DNA from: Thermaceae bacterium
GTDB lineage: Bacteria > Deinococcota > Deinococci > Deinococcales > Marinithermaceae
Assembly: GCA_027023115.1 (NCBI GenBank)
Contig: JALVWZ010000175.1
Location: 1-11,762, forward strand
Direction: 5' to 3'
Length of the DNA: 11,762 nt
Shown here: one piece after another, positions 5,383 through 11,762 of the stretch
How the letters are laid out: the number at the start of each line of letters is the position of its first letter
Numbering within the stretch: position 1 is the stretch's first letter
The notes under the pieces: model-generated
The model's database searches: none
What the model saw: only the letters and a program-made list of their open reading frames with translations
What the model was told of the DNA's origin: nothing
Translations under genes and position numbers: made by a program

Positions 5383-6204
5383 ATGAAGAGAACCGCTTTT
5401 CTGCTCGTCTTCTGCTCGCTGGCGCTGGCCGCCGGCAGTATGCGCCTGGCGACCACCACCAGCGTCAACGACTCGGGTCTGCTCGACTACATATTGCCCG
5501 GCTTCACCCAGGAAACGGGCATCGACGTCCAGGTGATCGCCGTGGGTACCGGCCAGGCGCTGGCCATCGCCGGTCGCGGCGACGCCGACGCGGTGCTGGT
5601 GCACGCGCCCAACCTCGAGGCCCGCTTTCTCAAAGAGGGCAAGGGCGTAGACCACGCCTGCATAGCCTTCAACAACTTCGTGATCGCCGGTCCGGCGGCG
5701 GACCCGGCGCGGGTGGCCGCGGCGCCAGACGCGGTCGCCGCCATGCGCCGCATCTACCAGACGGGCGCGACCTTCATCAGCCGCGGCGACAATTCGGGCA
5801 CCTACAACCGCGAGCAGCAGCTCTGGCGGGCGGCCGGGCTCGACCCCCGCGGCCGGCCCTGGTATCTGGAGTCGGGCAGCGGCATGGGCGCCACCCTCAC
5901 CCTGGCCGCCGAGAAAGGGGCCTATACCCTGACCGACCTCGGCACCTATCTTTTCGTGAAGAGCAAGACCGGCCTGGCAGATCTCTTCAACCGTCCCGAC
6001 CCGCTGATGCTCAACCAGTACAGCTACATGGTGGTCAACCCGAAGCGCTTCGCGGGCCTCAATACGGCGGCGGCCTACGAGCTGCGCGCCTACCTGCTGC
6101 GCAAGGACGTGCAGCGGGCCATTGGCGAGTACCTGAAGGACCGCTTCGGGCAGAGCCTCTTCAACCCGCTTTACGGCCGCTGCAAGGAGGAGGTGAAGCC
6201 CTAG
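5383..6204 (+). CDS. tupA: Tungstate ABC transporter, substrate-binding protein
   Basis: This is the 273-aa extracytoplasmic binding protein that captures tungstate and delivers it to TupB. Residues 1-18 are a Sec signal peptide (MKRT, then a hydrophobic run to ALAAG). The cysteine at 11 is not in a good lipobox, so a lipoprotein is unlikely. Mature-start strand motif L-A-TTTS (22-27) with VNDSGLLDYILPGF is the TupA hallmark; SRGDNSGTY (133-141) and ESGSGMGAT (163-171) are the other oxyanion-binding loops. DADAVLVHAP at 67-76 is also family-typical. It is the first gene of tupABC plus regulator. The ATG at 5383 follows GGGGTGAG. Its stop TAG (6202-6204) directly abuts the TTG start of tupB in the same frame. 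Molybdate as an additional ligand is possible, but the TTTS pattern favours tungstate. Confidence 0.93.
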   Translation: MKRTAFLLVFCSLALAAGSMRLATTTSVNDSGLLDYILPGFTQETGIDVQVIAVGTGQALAIAGRGDADAVLVHAPNLEARFLKEGKGVDHACIAFNNFVIAGPAADPARVAAAPDAVAAMRRIYQTGATFISRGDNSGTYNREQQLWRAAGLDPRGRPWYLESGSGMGATLTLAAEKGAYTLTDLGTYLFVKSKTGLADLFNRPDPLMLNQYSYMVVNPKRFAGLNTAAAYELRAYLLRKDVQRAIGEYLKDRFGQSLFNPLYGRCKEEVKP

Positions 6205-6852
6205 TTGACCGCCGACTGGCTCGAGGTCTGGGAGGTTGCCGCCCGCAGCCTGACCGTCGCCGGAGCGGCGACCTTGCTGGCGGCCCTCTTCAGCCTGCCG
6301 CTGGGCGTTTGGCTGGGGTCGCGGCCTCGGCGCGGCGGCCTGGGCGCGCAGGTGCTGCTCTACGCGGGCATGGGCCTGCCGCCGGTGGTGGTGGGCCTGG
6401 TCTTCTACCTGCTCCTTTCGCGCAGCGGCCCCCTCGGTTTTAGCGGCCTCTTGTTCACCAAGGCGGCGATGGTCCTGGCCGAGGCGGTGCTGGCGTTCCC
6501 GATGATCGCCGGCTTTACCATGGCCGGCGTGCGGGCGCGCGCCGAGAGCGTGCGCCGACTGGTGCGGGGCCTGGGGGGCTGTGAGCGGCAGGTGCTGGCC
6601 ACCCTCCTATGGGAGAGCCGGCGCCCCATCGTGGCGGCGCTGGCGGCGGGCTTTGGCTCGGCGATCAGCGAGGTGGGGGCGGCCACCATCGTCGGCGGCG
6701 ACATCCGCCACCACACCCGGGTGCTGACCACCGCGGTGGTGCTGGAAACTCGCAAGGGCGACCTGGCCAACGCTATGGCCCTGGGGGCGGTGCTGCTGGG
6801 GGTGACGCTCGTGGTTACCGCGGTTTTGGTGGTCTGGGGGGAGCGGCGATGA
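6205..6852 (+). CDS. tupB: Tungstate ABC transporter, permease
   Basis: A 215-aa inner-membrane permease with about five hydrophobic segments (near 17-37, 48-71, 87-108, 141-163 and 191-211). The EAA-like coupling loop lies around 118-140 (RLVRGLGG...LLWESRRP), which should dock to TupC. SEVGAATIVGGDIRHHTRVLTT (155-176) with LETRKGD (180-186) is the strongly conserved TupB stretch. The start is a TTG at 6205, directly after the tupA TAG, with AAGGAGGAGGTG (6184-6195) inside the tupA end as the ribosome site. No ATG or GTG near this position would keep the first helix. The stop TGA overlaps the tupC ATG (ATGA). Length is usual for the family. Confidence 0.9.
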   Translation: MTADWLEVWEVAARSLTVAGAATLLAALFSLPLGVWLGSRPRRGGLGAQVLLYAGMGLPPVVVGLVFYLLLSRSGPLGFSGLLFTKAAMVLAEAVLAFPMIAGFTMAGVRARAESVRRLVRGLGGCERQVLATLLWESRRPIVAALAAGFGSAISEVGAATIVGGDIRHHTRVLTTAVVLETRKGDLANAMALGAVLLGVTLVVTAVLVVWGERR

Positions 6853-7523
6853 TCAGGGCGCGGGGGCTGTTGCGCCGCTACCCGGGGTTCACCCTGGCGC
6901 TGGAGGAGCTCGCCGTGGAGCCGGGGCGCTTCGTGACCGTGATCGGCCCCAGTGGAGCAGGCAAGAGCACCCTGCTGCGGCTATTGGCCGGTCTGGAGCG
7001 GCCCGACGGCGGCACGGTGCAACTTCGTGGCCGGGCGGTGTTCGTAGACCAGGACCGCACCGTCTTGGAGCGCAGCGTGCTGGCCAACGCCGCTTTCGGC
7101 CTCGAGCTGGCGGGGGTAAGCCGCAAGCAGGCGACCCGGCGGGTGCTGCCCTGGCTGGAGCGCGTGGGCTTGGCGGACAAGCTGGCCCTGCCGGCGCCGC
7201 GCCTTTCCGGCGGGGAGCGGGCGCGGCTGGGGCTGGTGCGGGCGCTGGCGCTTGAGCCCGACGTTCTCTTCCTCGACGAACCCACCCAGGCCCTCGACCC
7301 CGGCAACGTGGCCCTCGCCGAAGAGCTCATGCGGGAGGCGCACCGCGCCGGCCGCACCTTGGTGCTGGTGACCCACAACCTCTACCAGGCGCGGCGGCTG
7401 GGCGAGGAAACCTGGTTCCTCCTCGGTGGCTCGCTCCTAGAAAGCGGGCCCAGCGCGGTGGTCTTCGAGCGCCCCCGCGACCCGCGCACCCGGGCCTACG
7501 TGGCCGGGGAGATGGTCTATTAA
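6849..7523 (+). CDS. tupC: Tungstate ABC transporter, ATP-binding protein
   Basis: This 224-aa ATPase drives TupB. The Walker A motif is GPSGAGKST (33-41), the Q-loop Gln is 68, the ABC signature LSGGE is 119-123 with RARLGLVRAL following, Walker B is VLFLDEP (139-145), the D-loop is ALD (148-150), and the switch His is 176 (VTHN). The protein ends soon after the catalytic domain, with no regulatory C-terminal domain, as is normal for TupC and unlike molybdate ModC with its TOBE domain. The start is the ATG at 6849, overlapping the tupB stop by 4 bp (ATGA); an open frame further upstream lies wholly inside tupB. The regulator gene follows after 8 nt, so all four genes should be cotranscribed. 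Confidence 0.92.
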   Translation: MIRARGLLRRYPGFTLALEELAVEPGRFVTVIGPSGAGKSTLLRLLAGLERPDGGTVQLRGRAVFVDQDRTVLERSVLANAAFGLELAGVSRKQATRRVLPWLERVGLADKLALPAPRLSGGERARLGLVRALALEPDVLFLDEPTQALDPGNVALAEELMREAHRAGRTLVLVTHNLYQARRLGEETWFLLGGSLLESGPSAVVFERPRDPRTRAYVAGEMVY

Positions 7524-7531
7524 ACTTAGGT

Positions 7532-7873
7532 ATGCGACCGCGGGCCAAGTTCTGGCTGGAAACCGACGAGGGCGAGTACCTGATGGGTCCGCGCACCCTG
7601 CGCCTGCTGGAGGCGGTGCAGCAAACCGGCAGCCTCAAGGCGGCGGCGCGAGAGGCGGGGTTCAGCTACCGCTCCGCCTGGTCGCGGGTGCGTCGCGTCG
7701 AGGCGGCGCTGGGCTTCAAGCTCATCGAGTCGCACTCCGGCGGCGAGGGGGGCGGGTCCAGCCGTCTGACCCTGGAAGCGGCCGAGTTTTTGAGGAGGTA
7801 TCAGGAGTTCTTGAGAGAGAGCGCCCACGGCGTCGCTGAGGTGTTCGAAGCCGTCTTTTTCGGCGCGGAGTAA
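7532..7873 (+). CDS. ModE-type winged-helix regulator, DNA-binding domain only
   Basis: This 113-aa protein matches the N-terminal DNA-binding half of ModE: GPRTLRLLEAVQQTGSLKAAAREAGFSYRSAWSRV (19-53) is the helix-turn-helix of the LysR-like ModE fold, and SGGEGGGSSRLTLEA (69-83) is its wing. The family's C-terminal molybdate-binding (TOBE/molbindin) domains are absent, so how it senses oxyanion is unclear. It may act as a constitutive or protein-partnered repressor of the tup genes. It sits 8 nt behind tupC; only a weak AGG touches the ATG, and TAAACT (7521-7526) is spaced to give a leaderless start, so a small internal promoter is possible. A standalone ModE N-domain protein next to tungstate genes is a known pattern (TupR-like). 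Identity is secure; target is inferred from context. Confidence 0.85.
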   Translation: MRPRAKFWLETDEGEYLMGPRTLRLLEAVQQTGSLKAAAREAGFSYRSAWSRVRRVEAALGFKLIESHSGGEGGGSSRLTLEAAEFLRRYQEFLRESAHGVAEVFEAVFFGAE

Positions 7874-7914
7874 ACCCGGTGCAAATAAGGAGATATTAAA
7901 GAAATGTAAAAAGT

Positions 7915-7938
7915 TATTACCCCCGTTTGGGGGTAATA
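7915..7938 (+). terminator. 10-bp hairpin after the regulator gene
   Basis: TATTACCCCC (7915-7924) pairs perfectly with GGGGGTAATA (7929-7938) around GTTT, 42 nt past the regulator stop. No T-run follows (TGTTATAG). It probably ends or stabilises the tup transcript; it lies in the most AT-rich part of the window. Confidence 0.5.
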
Positions 7939-7969
7939 TGTTATAGCTAAATGGCGTAGGCTGTACTAA

Positions 7970-8030
7970 CAGTTATTGGATTGCCTGCTGTATATGACAA
8001 AGTGAACAACATTGCGACAACCAATAACTG
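7970..8030 (+). promoter_or_regulatory. Large inverted repeat before the surface-protein cassette
   Basis: CAGTTATTGG (7970-7979) is the exact inverse of CCAATAACTG (8021-8030). With one bulged A the pairing extends three more bases to 13 bp, leaving a loop of about 34 nt that contains TATATGACAAAG. TGTAC occurs just outside each end (7962-7966 and 8032-8036). It could be an operator, a long leader stem-loop of the downstream transcript, or a tiny mobile-repeat relic. No clear promoter hexamer pair was found between 7874 and 8053. The ribosome site of the next gene is AGGGAG at 8043-8048. Confidence 0.45.
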
Positions 8031-8053
8031 ATGTACGTAAGTAGGGAGATGAA

Positions 8054-8587
8054 ATGCGGGAAAGATCATTCGTTTTCAGGTTTCTTGCGGTTGCCGTCCT
8101 GGTGTTTTCGCTGCTAGCCGTTGCAAAAACCCAAGTTCGCTTGGAGCTTTCGTCGTATAAGGTAACGACTTACACCGATGAACAAGGGCACAAGCTGGAA
8201 CGATTAGAACCGGCGCTCAAGGTGAGCCCCGGCGACGTGCTGGAGTGGCGTTTGCGGGCGGTAAATACCAGCGGGCAGCGGCTTAAAAACGTCGCTCTAG
8301 TCATCCCCATCCCGCCCCAAACCTACTACCTGGAGGGCACTGCCGCTCCGTTAAAGATCAAGCAGGGCAAGCAAGAGGTCGTTGTCCTACCCGAGTTCAG
8401 TTACGACGGCGGCAAGCACTATGGGCGGCCGCCGCTGTACAAAGAAGTAACCGTGGAAGAAAACGGCAAGAAGGTAGTAAAGAAGGTTCAGGTAGCGCCA
8501 GAGGAGTACACCCACGTCCGCTGGGTGCTAAGTGAAATGGACCCGGAACAGGCAGTCGAGGTCTTTTTGCGCACCAAGGTGCGTTAA
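8054..8587 (+). CDS. Exported protein with one short DUF11-like module
   Basis: The product is 177 aa. Residues 1-24 form a signal peptide: RER, a hydrophobic core, and AVA as cleavage site before KTQVRLEL. The mature part contains KVSPGDVLEWRLRAVNTSGQRLKNVALVIPIPPQTYYLEGTA (56-97), which follows the pattern of a DUF11-type beta-sandwich (G-D-x-L-x-W/Y, N-T/S-G, V...IP.P). The rest is charged, with a Lys-rich segment EENGKKVVKKVQV (135-147). There are no cysteines and no membrane anchor. It ends 16 nt before the 928-aa DUF11 protein and shares its transcript. I infer an accessory or partner of the larger surface protein; no specific function is recognised. ATG 8054 has AGGGAG 5 nt upstream. 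Confidence 0.8.
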   Translation: MRERSFVFRFLAVAVLVFSLLAVAKTQVRLELSSYKVTTYTDEQGHKLERLEPALKVSPGDVLEWRLRAVNTSGQRLKNVALVIPIPPQTYYLEGTAAPLKIKQGKQEVVVLPEFSYDGGKHYGRPPLYKEVTVEENGKKVVKKVQVAPEEYTHVRWVLSEMDPEQAVEVFLRTKVR

Positions 8588-8603
8588 AAGGAGGAAATAC
8601 ATT

Positions 8604-11390
8604 ATGAAGAGTTCACAGGCAATTAAGACCCTACTTTTCTTTCTCTTTGCGCTGGGTCTGGGTGCAGTTCTCGCCGTCGGCACCCCCGCTGGCACCGAGA
8701 TTCGCAACCAGGCTTCGGCCAGTTACGTAGACTCGGCCGGGCAGCCGCAGACCACCACCTCCAACGAAGTGGTAACGGTGGTGCAGCCGGTTTACAACTT
8801 TGAGATAAAGCCGGACGGCGCCAATGAGGCTAGCCCGGGCCAGACCAAGTCGGGCTTGTCCGGGGCTCCTGTCTACTTCAACTACACGGTCACTAACACA
8901 GGCAACACCACCGACACCATTACCCTGACCGCGGTCGACGGGGCGTCCGACAACTTCAATTTCGACAGCACCGCCATCTACCTCGACGCCAACTGCAACG
9001 GCCAGGTAGATTCTGGCGAGAGCGTCGTATCCTCGGTCAACCTCGCCGCCGACGCCAGCGCCTGCCTGGTCGTCGAGGCCGTCATTCCAAGTGGCCAGGG
9101 CGATGGTGACTATGGCAACCTGAACATCGAGGGCACCAGCCAGGGCGACGCTGCCAAAACCGACACCAACAACTGGGCGCGGGCCACAGTGACCAGCGCA
9201 GCGGTCATCAGCGCCACCAAGAGCGCTTCGGTAAGCGGCGAGGTGGCCCCGGGCGCGAACCTCACTTACACTATCGATGGGCAAAATACCGGCGGCAGCG
9301 CCGCAGGAGCCGTGACGAACGTGGTCAATGTTGACGGCACCGACAAAACCGGTTTGTTATTGAGCGACCCAATACCAGCTAATACCTCCTACGTGCTCGG
9401 TTCGGCCAGTGGCAGCGCCGGTGCGGGTACGACCACGGTGATTTACCAGACCGCCAGCGGTTGGACGGTTACCGAGCCGGCCAGCGGTAGCGACGTCACC
9501 GCCGTCGGTCTCCTGATCGAGGGCTCGGGCGCCTTTTTCCCGCAAGGGGCCCAGTTCACCCTGAGCTTCAAGGTCCAGGTGGCTGCTGCCGCACCCGCTG
9601 GCAGCACGATCGAAAACGTGGCGAACGTCAAGTTCGATGCCAACGGCAACGGCGACGACGGGGATCCCGGCGAGTCGGTAGACACCAACACCACCAATAA
9701 CCAGGTAGCGCCCGCCTACGGCGTGGCCAACGGCCCGAATGGCGACCCCGACGCGGACGGAAGCGGCTTCGTAAACAGCTACACCGACCCCAACGGAAAG
9801 ACTTGGAGCTATAGCGAGACTACCAGCGATCCGAACGACGCCGAAACCATTACCAATGACGTCTACGGAGGCGACACCGTTTACTTCAAGAACACCCTGC
9901 AAAACACCGGTAATAGCAGCGACTCCTACGACCTCTCCATGAGTGGCGTACCTAACGGCTGGACCTGCCAGTTCATGGCCGCCGACGGCAGCACGCCGCT
10001 TGCGAACCCGGTAGGCCCCGTAGCAGCCGGCAGCACCCTAGACTACGTGGTCAAGTGCGCTATTCCCGCCGACGCGACCACCCAGTCGCCCACCGAGATC
10101 ACCGTCACGGCCACTTCCGAGAACGACCCCTCAGTCAGCAACTCGGTCAAGGACGTAGTGCCCGCCGTGCAGTCGGGGTACGGGGTTGACGAGGCGCAGC
10201 ATGACAATGCTGGAGACGGCAACGCGAACAACGACAACCCGCCGGCCCAGAGCGTAGACCCCGGCGCCACCGCGCTGATCCCCTTCGACGTCAACAACTC
10301 CGGCCACAACCCAGACACTTATGACCTCACCACCACCCTCCCCAGCGGCTTTACCGGCACCATCTACCCCGACGCCAACTGTGACGGAGTGATGGATGAC
10401 CCGGCTCCAGCCCCGGTAACCGACACCGGCCTGATGGGTGCTGGCGACACCAAGTGCTTCATCCTGTCGGTTGAAGTTCCCGCCGGCCAGACGCCGGTTG
10501 ACCTCGATGGCACCCCGGGCACGGGGGACGACAACGTCACCATTACCGCCACATCAACTGCCAACCCGAGCGTCAGCGACACCATTACCACCGATCTCGA
10601 GGTCAACCTTCACGCCGACATCACCTTCACCCCCGACCGCAACGGCACCGTCACTAGCCCGGGTACTATCGTCTACACCCACACCCTCACCAACAACGGC
10701 AACGCCGACGCCTCGGTAACCTTCTCCGAGTCCGGCAGCACCCACTCCAACTGGACCTACCAGATCTCCACCGACGGGGGCCAAAACTGGAGCAGCATTA
10801 GCAGCGCTGCGGCCGTCACCGTTACCCCGGGAGCCAGCCAGGAAGTCCAGATTCGCGTCATCGTGCCCGACGGCGAGCCGGTTGGCGCTATAGACACCAA
10901 CCAGATAACCGCCAACGCTAGTTACGCGGTCAATGGTCTCGGCGCCAACGATAGCGCCAGCGTTACCGACACCACTACCGTGGTGGGCGGCGACTTGCGT
11001 CTCGAGAAGTCCGCCCGCACCTGCGCCGACGCCGCCTGCGCCACCGTCACCAGCAACGACGGCAGCCAGGCCGAGCCAGGTGAGTACATCGAATACACCG
11101 TTACCGCCACCAACATCGGCACCGCCGACCTCAAGAAGGTCGTCGTTTCCGACCCGCTGCCCAGCTACACAAACTTCATTTCGGTCAGCGGCTCCACCTC
11201 GGTGAGCGGAGCCCAGATCCTCTACTCCACCGACGGCTCTAACTGGAGTGCTGCTGCGCCCACCAATTTGGTGGCCGGTCAGGCGGTCTACATCGCTCTT
11301 GATGCCGACAATAACGGCACATTGGACAATAACGACGCCCTGCCTCCAAGCGAAACCGTTACCCTAACACTGGTAGTACAGGTCCAGTAG
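8604..11390 (+). CDS. Large exported multi-module DUF11-type surface protein
   Basis: The product is 928 aa with a signal peptide (1-24, LGAVLA then VGTPAG). The mature start TPAGTEIRNQASASY (27-41) recurs in the next gene. At least six Ig-like beta-sandwich modules are marked by the strand-turn motif Y-x-x-x-x-N-T/N-G near 91-110, 220-244, 426-445, 557-577, 689-708 and 829-853; the last (DLRLEKSARTC...EYIEYTVTATNIG...SDPLP) is closest to the DUF11/conserved-repeat consensus. Asp-rich EF-hand-like loops lie at 128-139, 345-357, 590-601 and 900-911. All eight cysteines are extracytoplasmic (131/154, 455/485, 593/618, 807/812). No LPXTG, SLH domain, C-terminal helix or autotransporter end is seen. 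The composition is rich in Thr, Ser, Asn, Asp and Gly. The chosen ATG has AAAGGAGG (8587-8594); an in-frame upstream start would lie inside the preceding gene. The role is probably cell-surface structural or adhesive; function unproven. Confidence 0.85.
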   Translation: MKSSQAIKTLLFFLFALGLGAVLAVGTPAGTEIRNQASASYVDSAGQPQTTTSNEVVTVVQPVYNFEIKPDGANEASPGQTKSGLSGAPVYFNYTVTNTGNTTDTITLTAVDGASDNFNFDSTAIYLDANCNGQVDSGESVVSSVNLAADASACLVVEAVIPSGQGDGDYGNLNIEGTSQGDAAKTDTNNWARATVTSAAVISATKSASVSGEVAPGANLTYTIDGQNTGGSAAGAVTNVVNVDGTDKTGLLLSDPIPANTSYVLGSASGSAGAGTTTVIYQTASGWTVTEPASGSDVTAVGLLIEGSGAFFPQGAQFTLSFKVQVAAAAPAGSTIENVANVKFDANGNGDDGDPGESVDTNTTNNQVAPAYGVANGPNGDPDADGSGFVNSYTDPNGKTWSYSETTSDPNDAETITNDVYGGDTVYFKNTLQNTGNSSDSYDLSMSGVPNGWTCQFMAADGSTPLANPVGPVAAGSTLDYVVKCAIPADATTQSPTEITVTATSENDPSVSNSVKDVVPAVQSGYGVDEAQHDNAGDGNANNDNPPAQSVDPGATALIPFDVNNSGHNPDTYDLTTTLPSGFTGTIYPDANCDGVMDDPAPAPVTDTGLMGAGDTKCFILSVEVPAGQTPVDLDGTPGTGDDNVTITATSTANPSVSDTITTDLEVNLHADITFTPDRNGTVTSPGTIVYTHTLTNNGNADASVTFSESGSTHSNWTYQISTDGGQNWSSISSAAAVTVTPGASQEVQIRVIVPDGEPVGAIDTNQITANASYAVNGLGANDSASVTDTTTVVGGDLRLEKSARTCADAACATVTSNDGSQAEPGEYIEYTVTATNIGTADLKKVVVSDPLPSYTNFISVSGSTSVSGAQILYSTDGSNWSAAAPTNLVAGQAVYIALDADNNGTLDNNDALPPSETVTLTLVVQVQ

Positions 11391-11400
11391 AGCGTTAATG

Positions 11401-11430
11401 CCCCCTGCGCCGCGAGCGCGGCGCAGGGGG
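11401..11430 (+). terminator. 13-bp GC hairpin between tandem surface genes
   Basis: CCCCCTGCGCCGC (11401-11413) pairs perfectly with GCGGCGCAGGGGG (11418-11430) around GAGC, 10 nt past the stop. Stability must be very high, but TGCTCATAAC follows instead of a T-run. It may be a partial terminator or an RNA stabiliser that sets different expression levels for the genes on either side. Confidence 0.6.
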
Positions 11431-11457
11431 TGCTCATAACATTGGAGCGCATTAAAC

Positions 11458-11762
11458 ATGAAAAGAGCCCTAACCCTACGGCTGGCGACCTATTTGCTGG
11501 TAACCCTGGTTGCGGCGGCCTTCGCTGCCACGCCAGCGGGAACCACTATCAGCAACCAGGCTGCGGCCTTGGTAGAGGGCGAAACGTATTACTCCAATAC
11601 CGTCGAAACGGTCGTTCTCCCCGTATGCTTCGTTGGCCTGACCCCCGACGGTACGCCGACGCAACCCGGGCAAACTACCAGCACCACGCCCGGTGGCAGC
11701 GCTTACCTGGCGTATCGCTTGAATAACACCGGAAACGATACTTTTACCTTCAACCTGTCGAG
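11458..11762 (+). CDS. Exported DUF11-type protein, 3' end outside window
   Basis: The first 101 codons are seen and the frame is open to the window edge. Residues 1-24 are a signal peptide (MKRALTLRLATYLLVTLVAAAFAA). The mature part opens TPAGTTISNQAAALV (25-39), closely like TPAGTEIRNQASASY of the gene before. SAYLAYRLNNTGNDTFTFNLS (81-101) is the start of the first beta-sandwich module, matching APVYFNYTVTNTGNTTDTITL of the 928-aa protein. GGAG at 11444-11447 lies 10 nt from the ATG. It is a paralogue of the upstream gene rather than a fragment of it, and extends the surface cassette beyond the window. Confidence 0.85.
   Translation, partial: MKRALTLRLATYLLVTLVAAAFAATPAGTTISNQAAALVEGETYYSNTVETVVLPVCFVGLTPDGTPTQPGQTTSTTPGGSAYLAYRLNNTGNDTFTFNLS

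Noticed and set aside
5383..7873. Molybdate (modABC) rather than tungstate transporter
   Set aside because: The TTTSVNDSGLLDYILPGF start of the binding protein, the SEVGAATIVGGDIRHHTRV stretch of the permease and the lack of a TOBE domain on the ATPase fit TupABC.
8532..8603. Upstream in-frame start for the 928-aa protein
   Set aside because: It lies inside the preceding gene, puts charged residues before the signal peptide, and ignores the strong AAAGGAGG before 8604.

Overview
The window is high-GC bacterial DNA. It carries a Thermus-like soluble pyrophosphatase, short spacers with -10 boxes set 5-6 nt before start codons (leaderless style), and large secreted DUF11-type proteins whose mature ends begin TPAGT...NQA. 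These point to the Deinococcota, probably the Thermaceae (an Oceanithermus- or Marinithermus-like thermophile). This placement is an inference from protein resemblance; no rRNA gene is present to test it.

Layout. 1-1041 holds no credible gene. It is a dense patchwork of degenerate heptanucleotide tandem repeats on both strands, GC-rich palindromes and a 24-bp tandem repeat. 1042-2838 (-) is an S9-family prolyl-oligopeptidase-type peptidase, divergent from an inorganic pyrophosphatase (2894-3424, +). The pyrophosphatase converges on an acyl-CoA dehydrogenase (3558-4727, -), with hairpins between them. From a divergent spacer, a YabR-like S1 RNA-binding protein (4904-5281, +) is read from a good extended -10 promoter and ends in a GC hairpin.

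5383-7873 is one transport unit: tupA (tungstate-binding protein), tupB (permease), tupC (ATPase) and a short ModE-type winged-helix regulator. The genes are translationally packed: tupA stop abuts the tupB TTG start, tupB and tupC overlap by ATGA, and 8 nt lie before the regulator. Together they would import tungstate (or molybdate) for tungsto- or molybdoenzymes under control of the regulator. An inverted repeat just before tupA is a candidate operator.

7874-8053 is an AT-rich spacer with two large inverted repeats. It precedes a surface or secretion cassette: a 177-aa exported protein (8054-8587), a 928-aa exported multi-module DUF11-type protein (8604-11390) with EF-hand-like Asp loops and paired cysteines, a 13-bp hairpin, and the start of a further related exported protein that runs off the window (11458-11762).

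The least explained items are the heptamer and palindrome mosaic at 1-1041, the repeated Ca-loop/cysteine architecture of the DUF11 protein, and the in-frame tupA-TAG-TTG-tupB junction.
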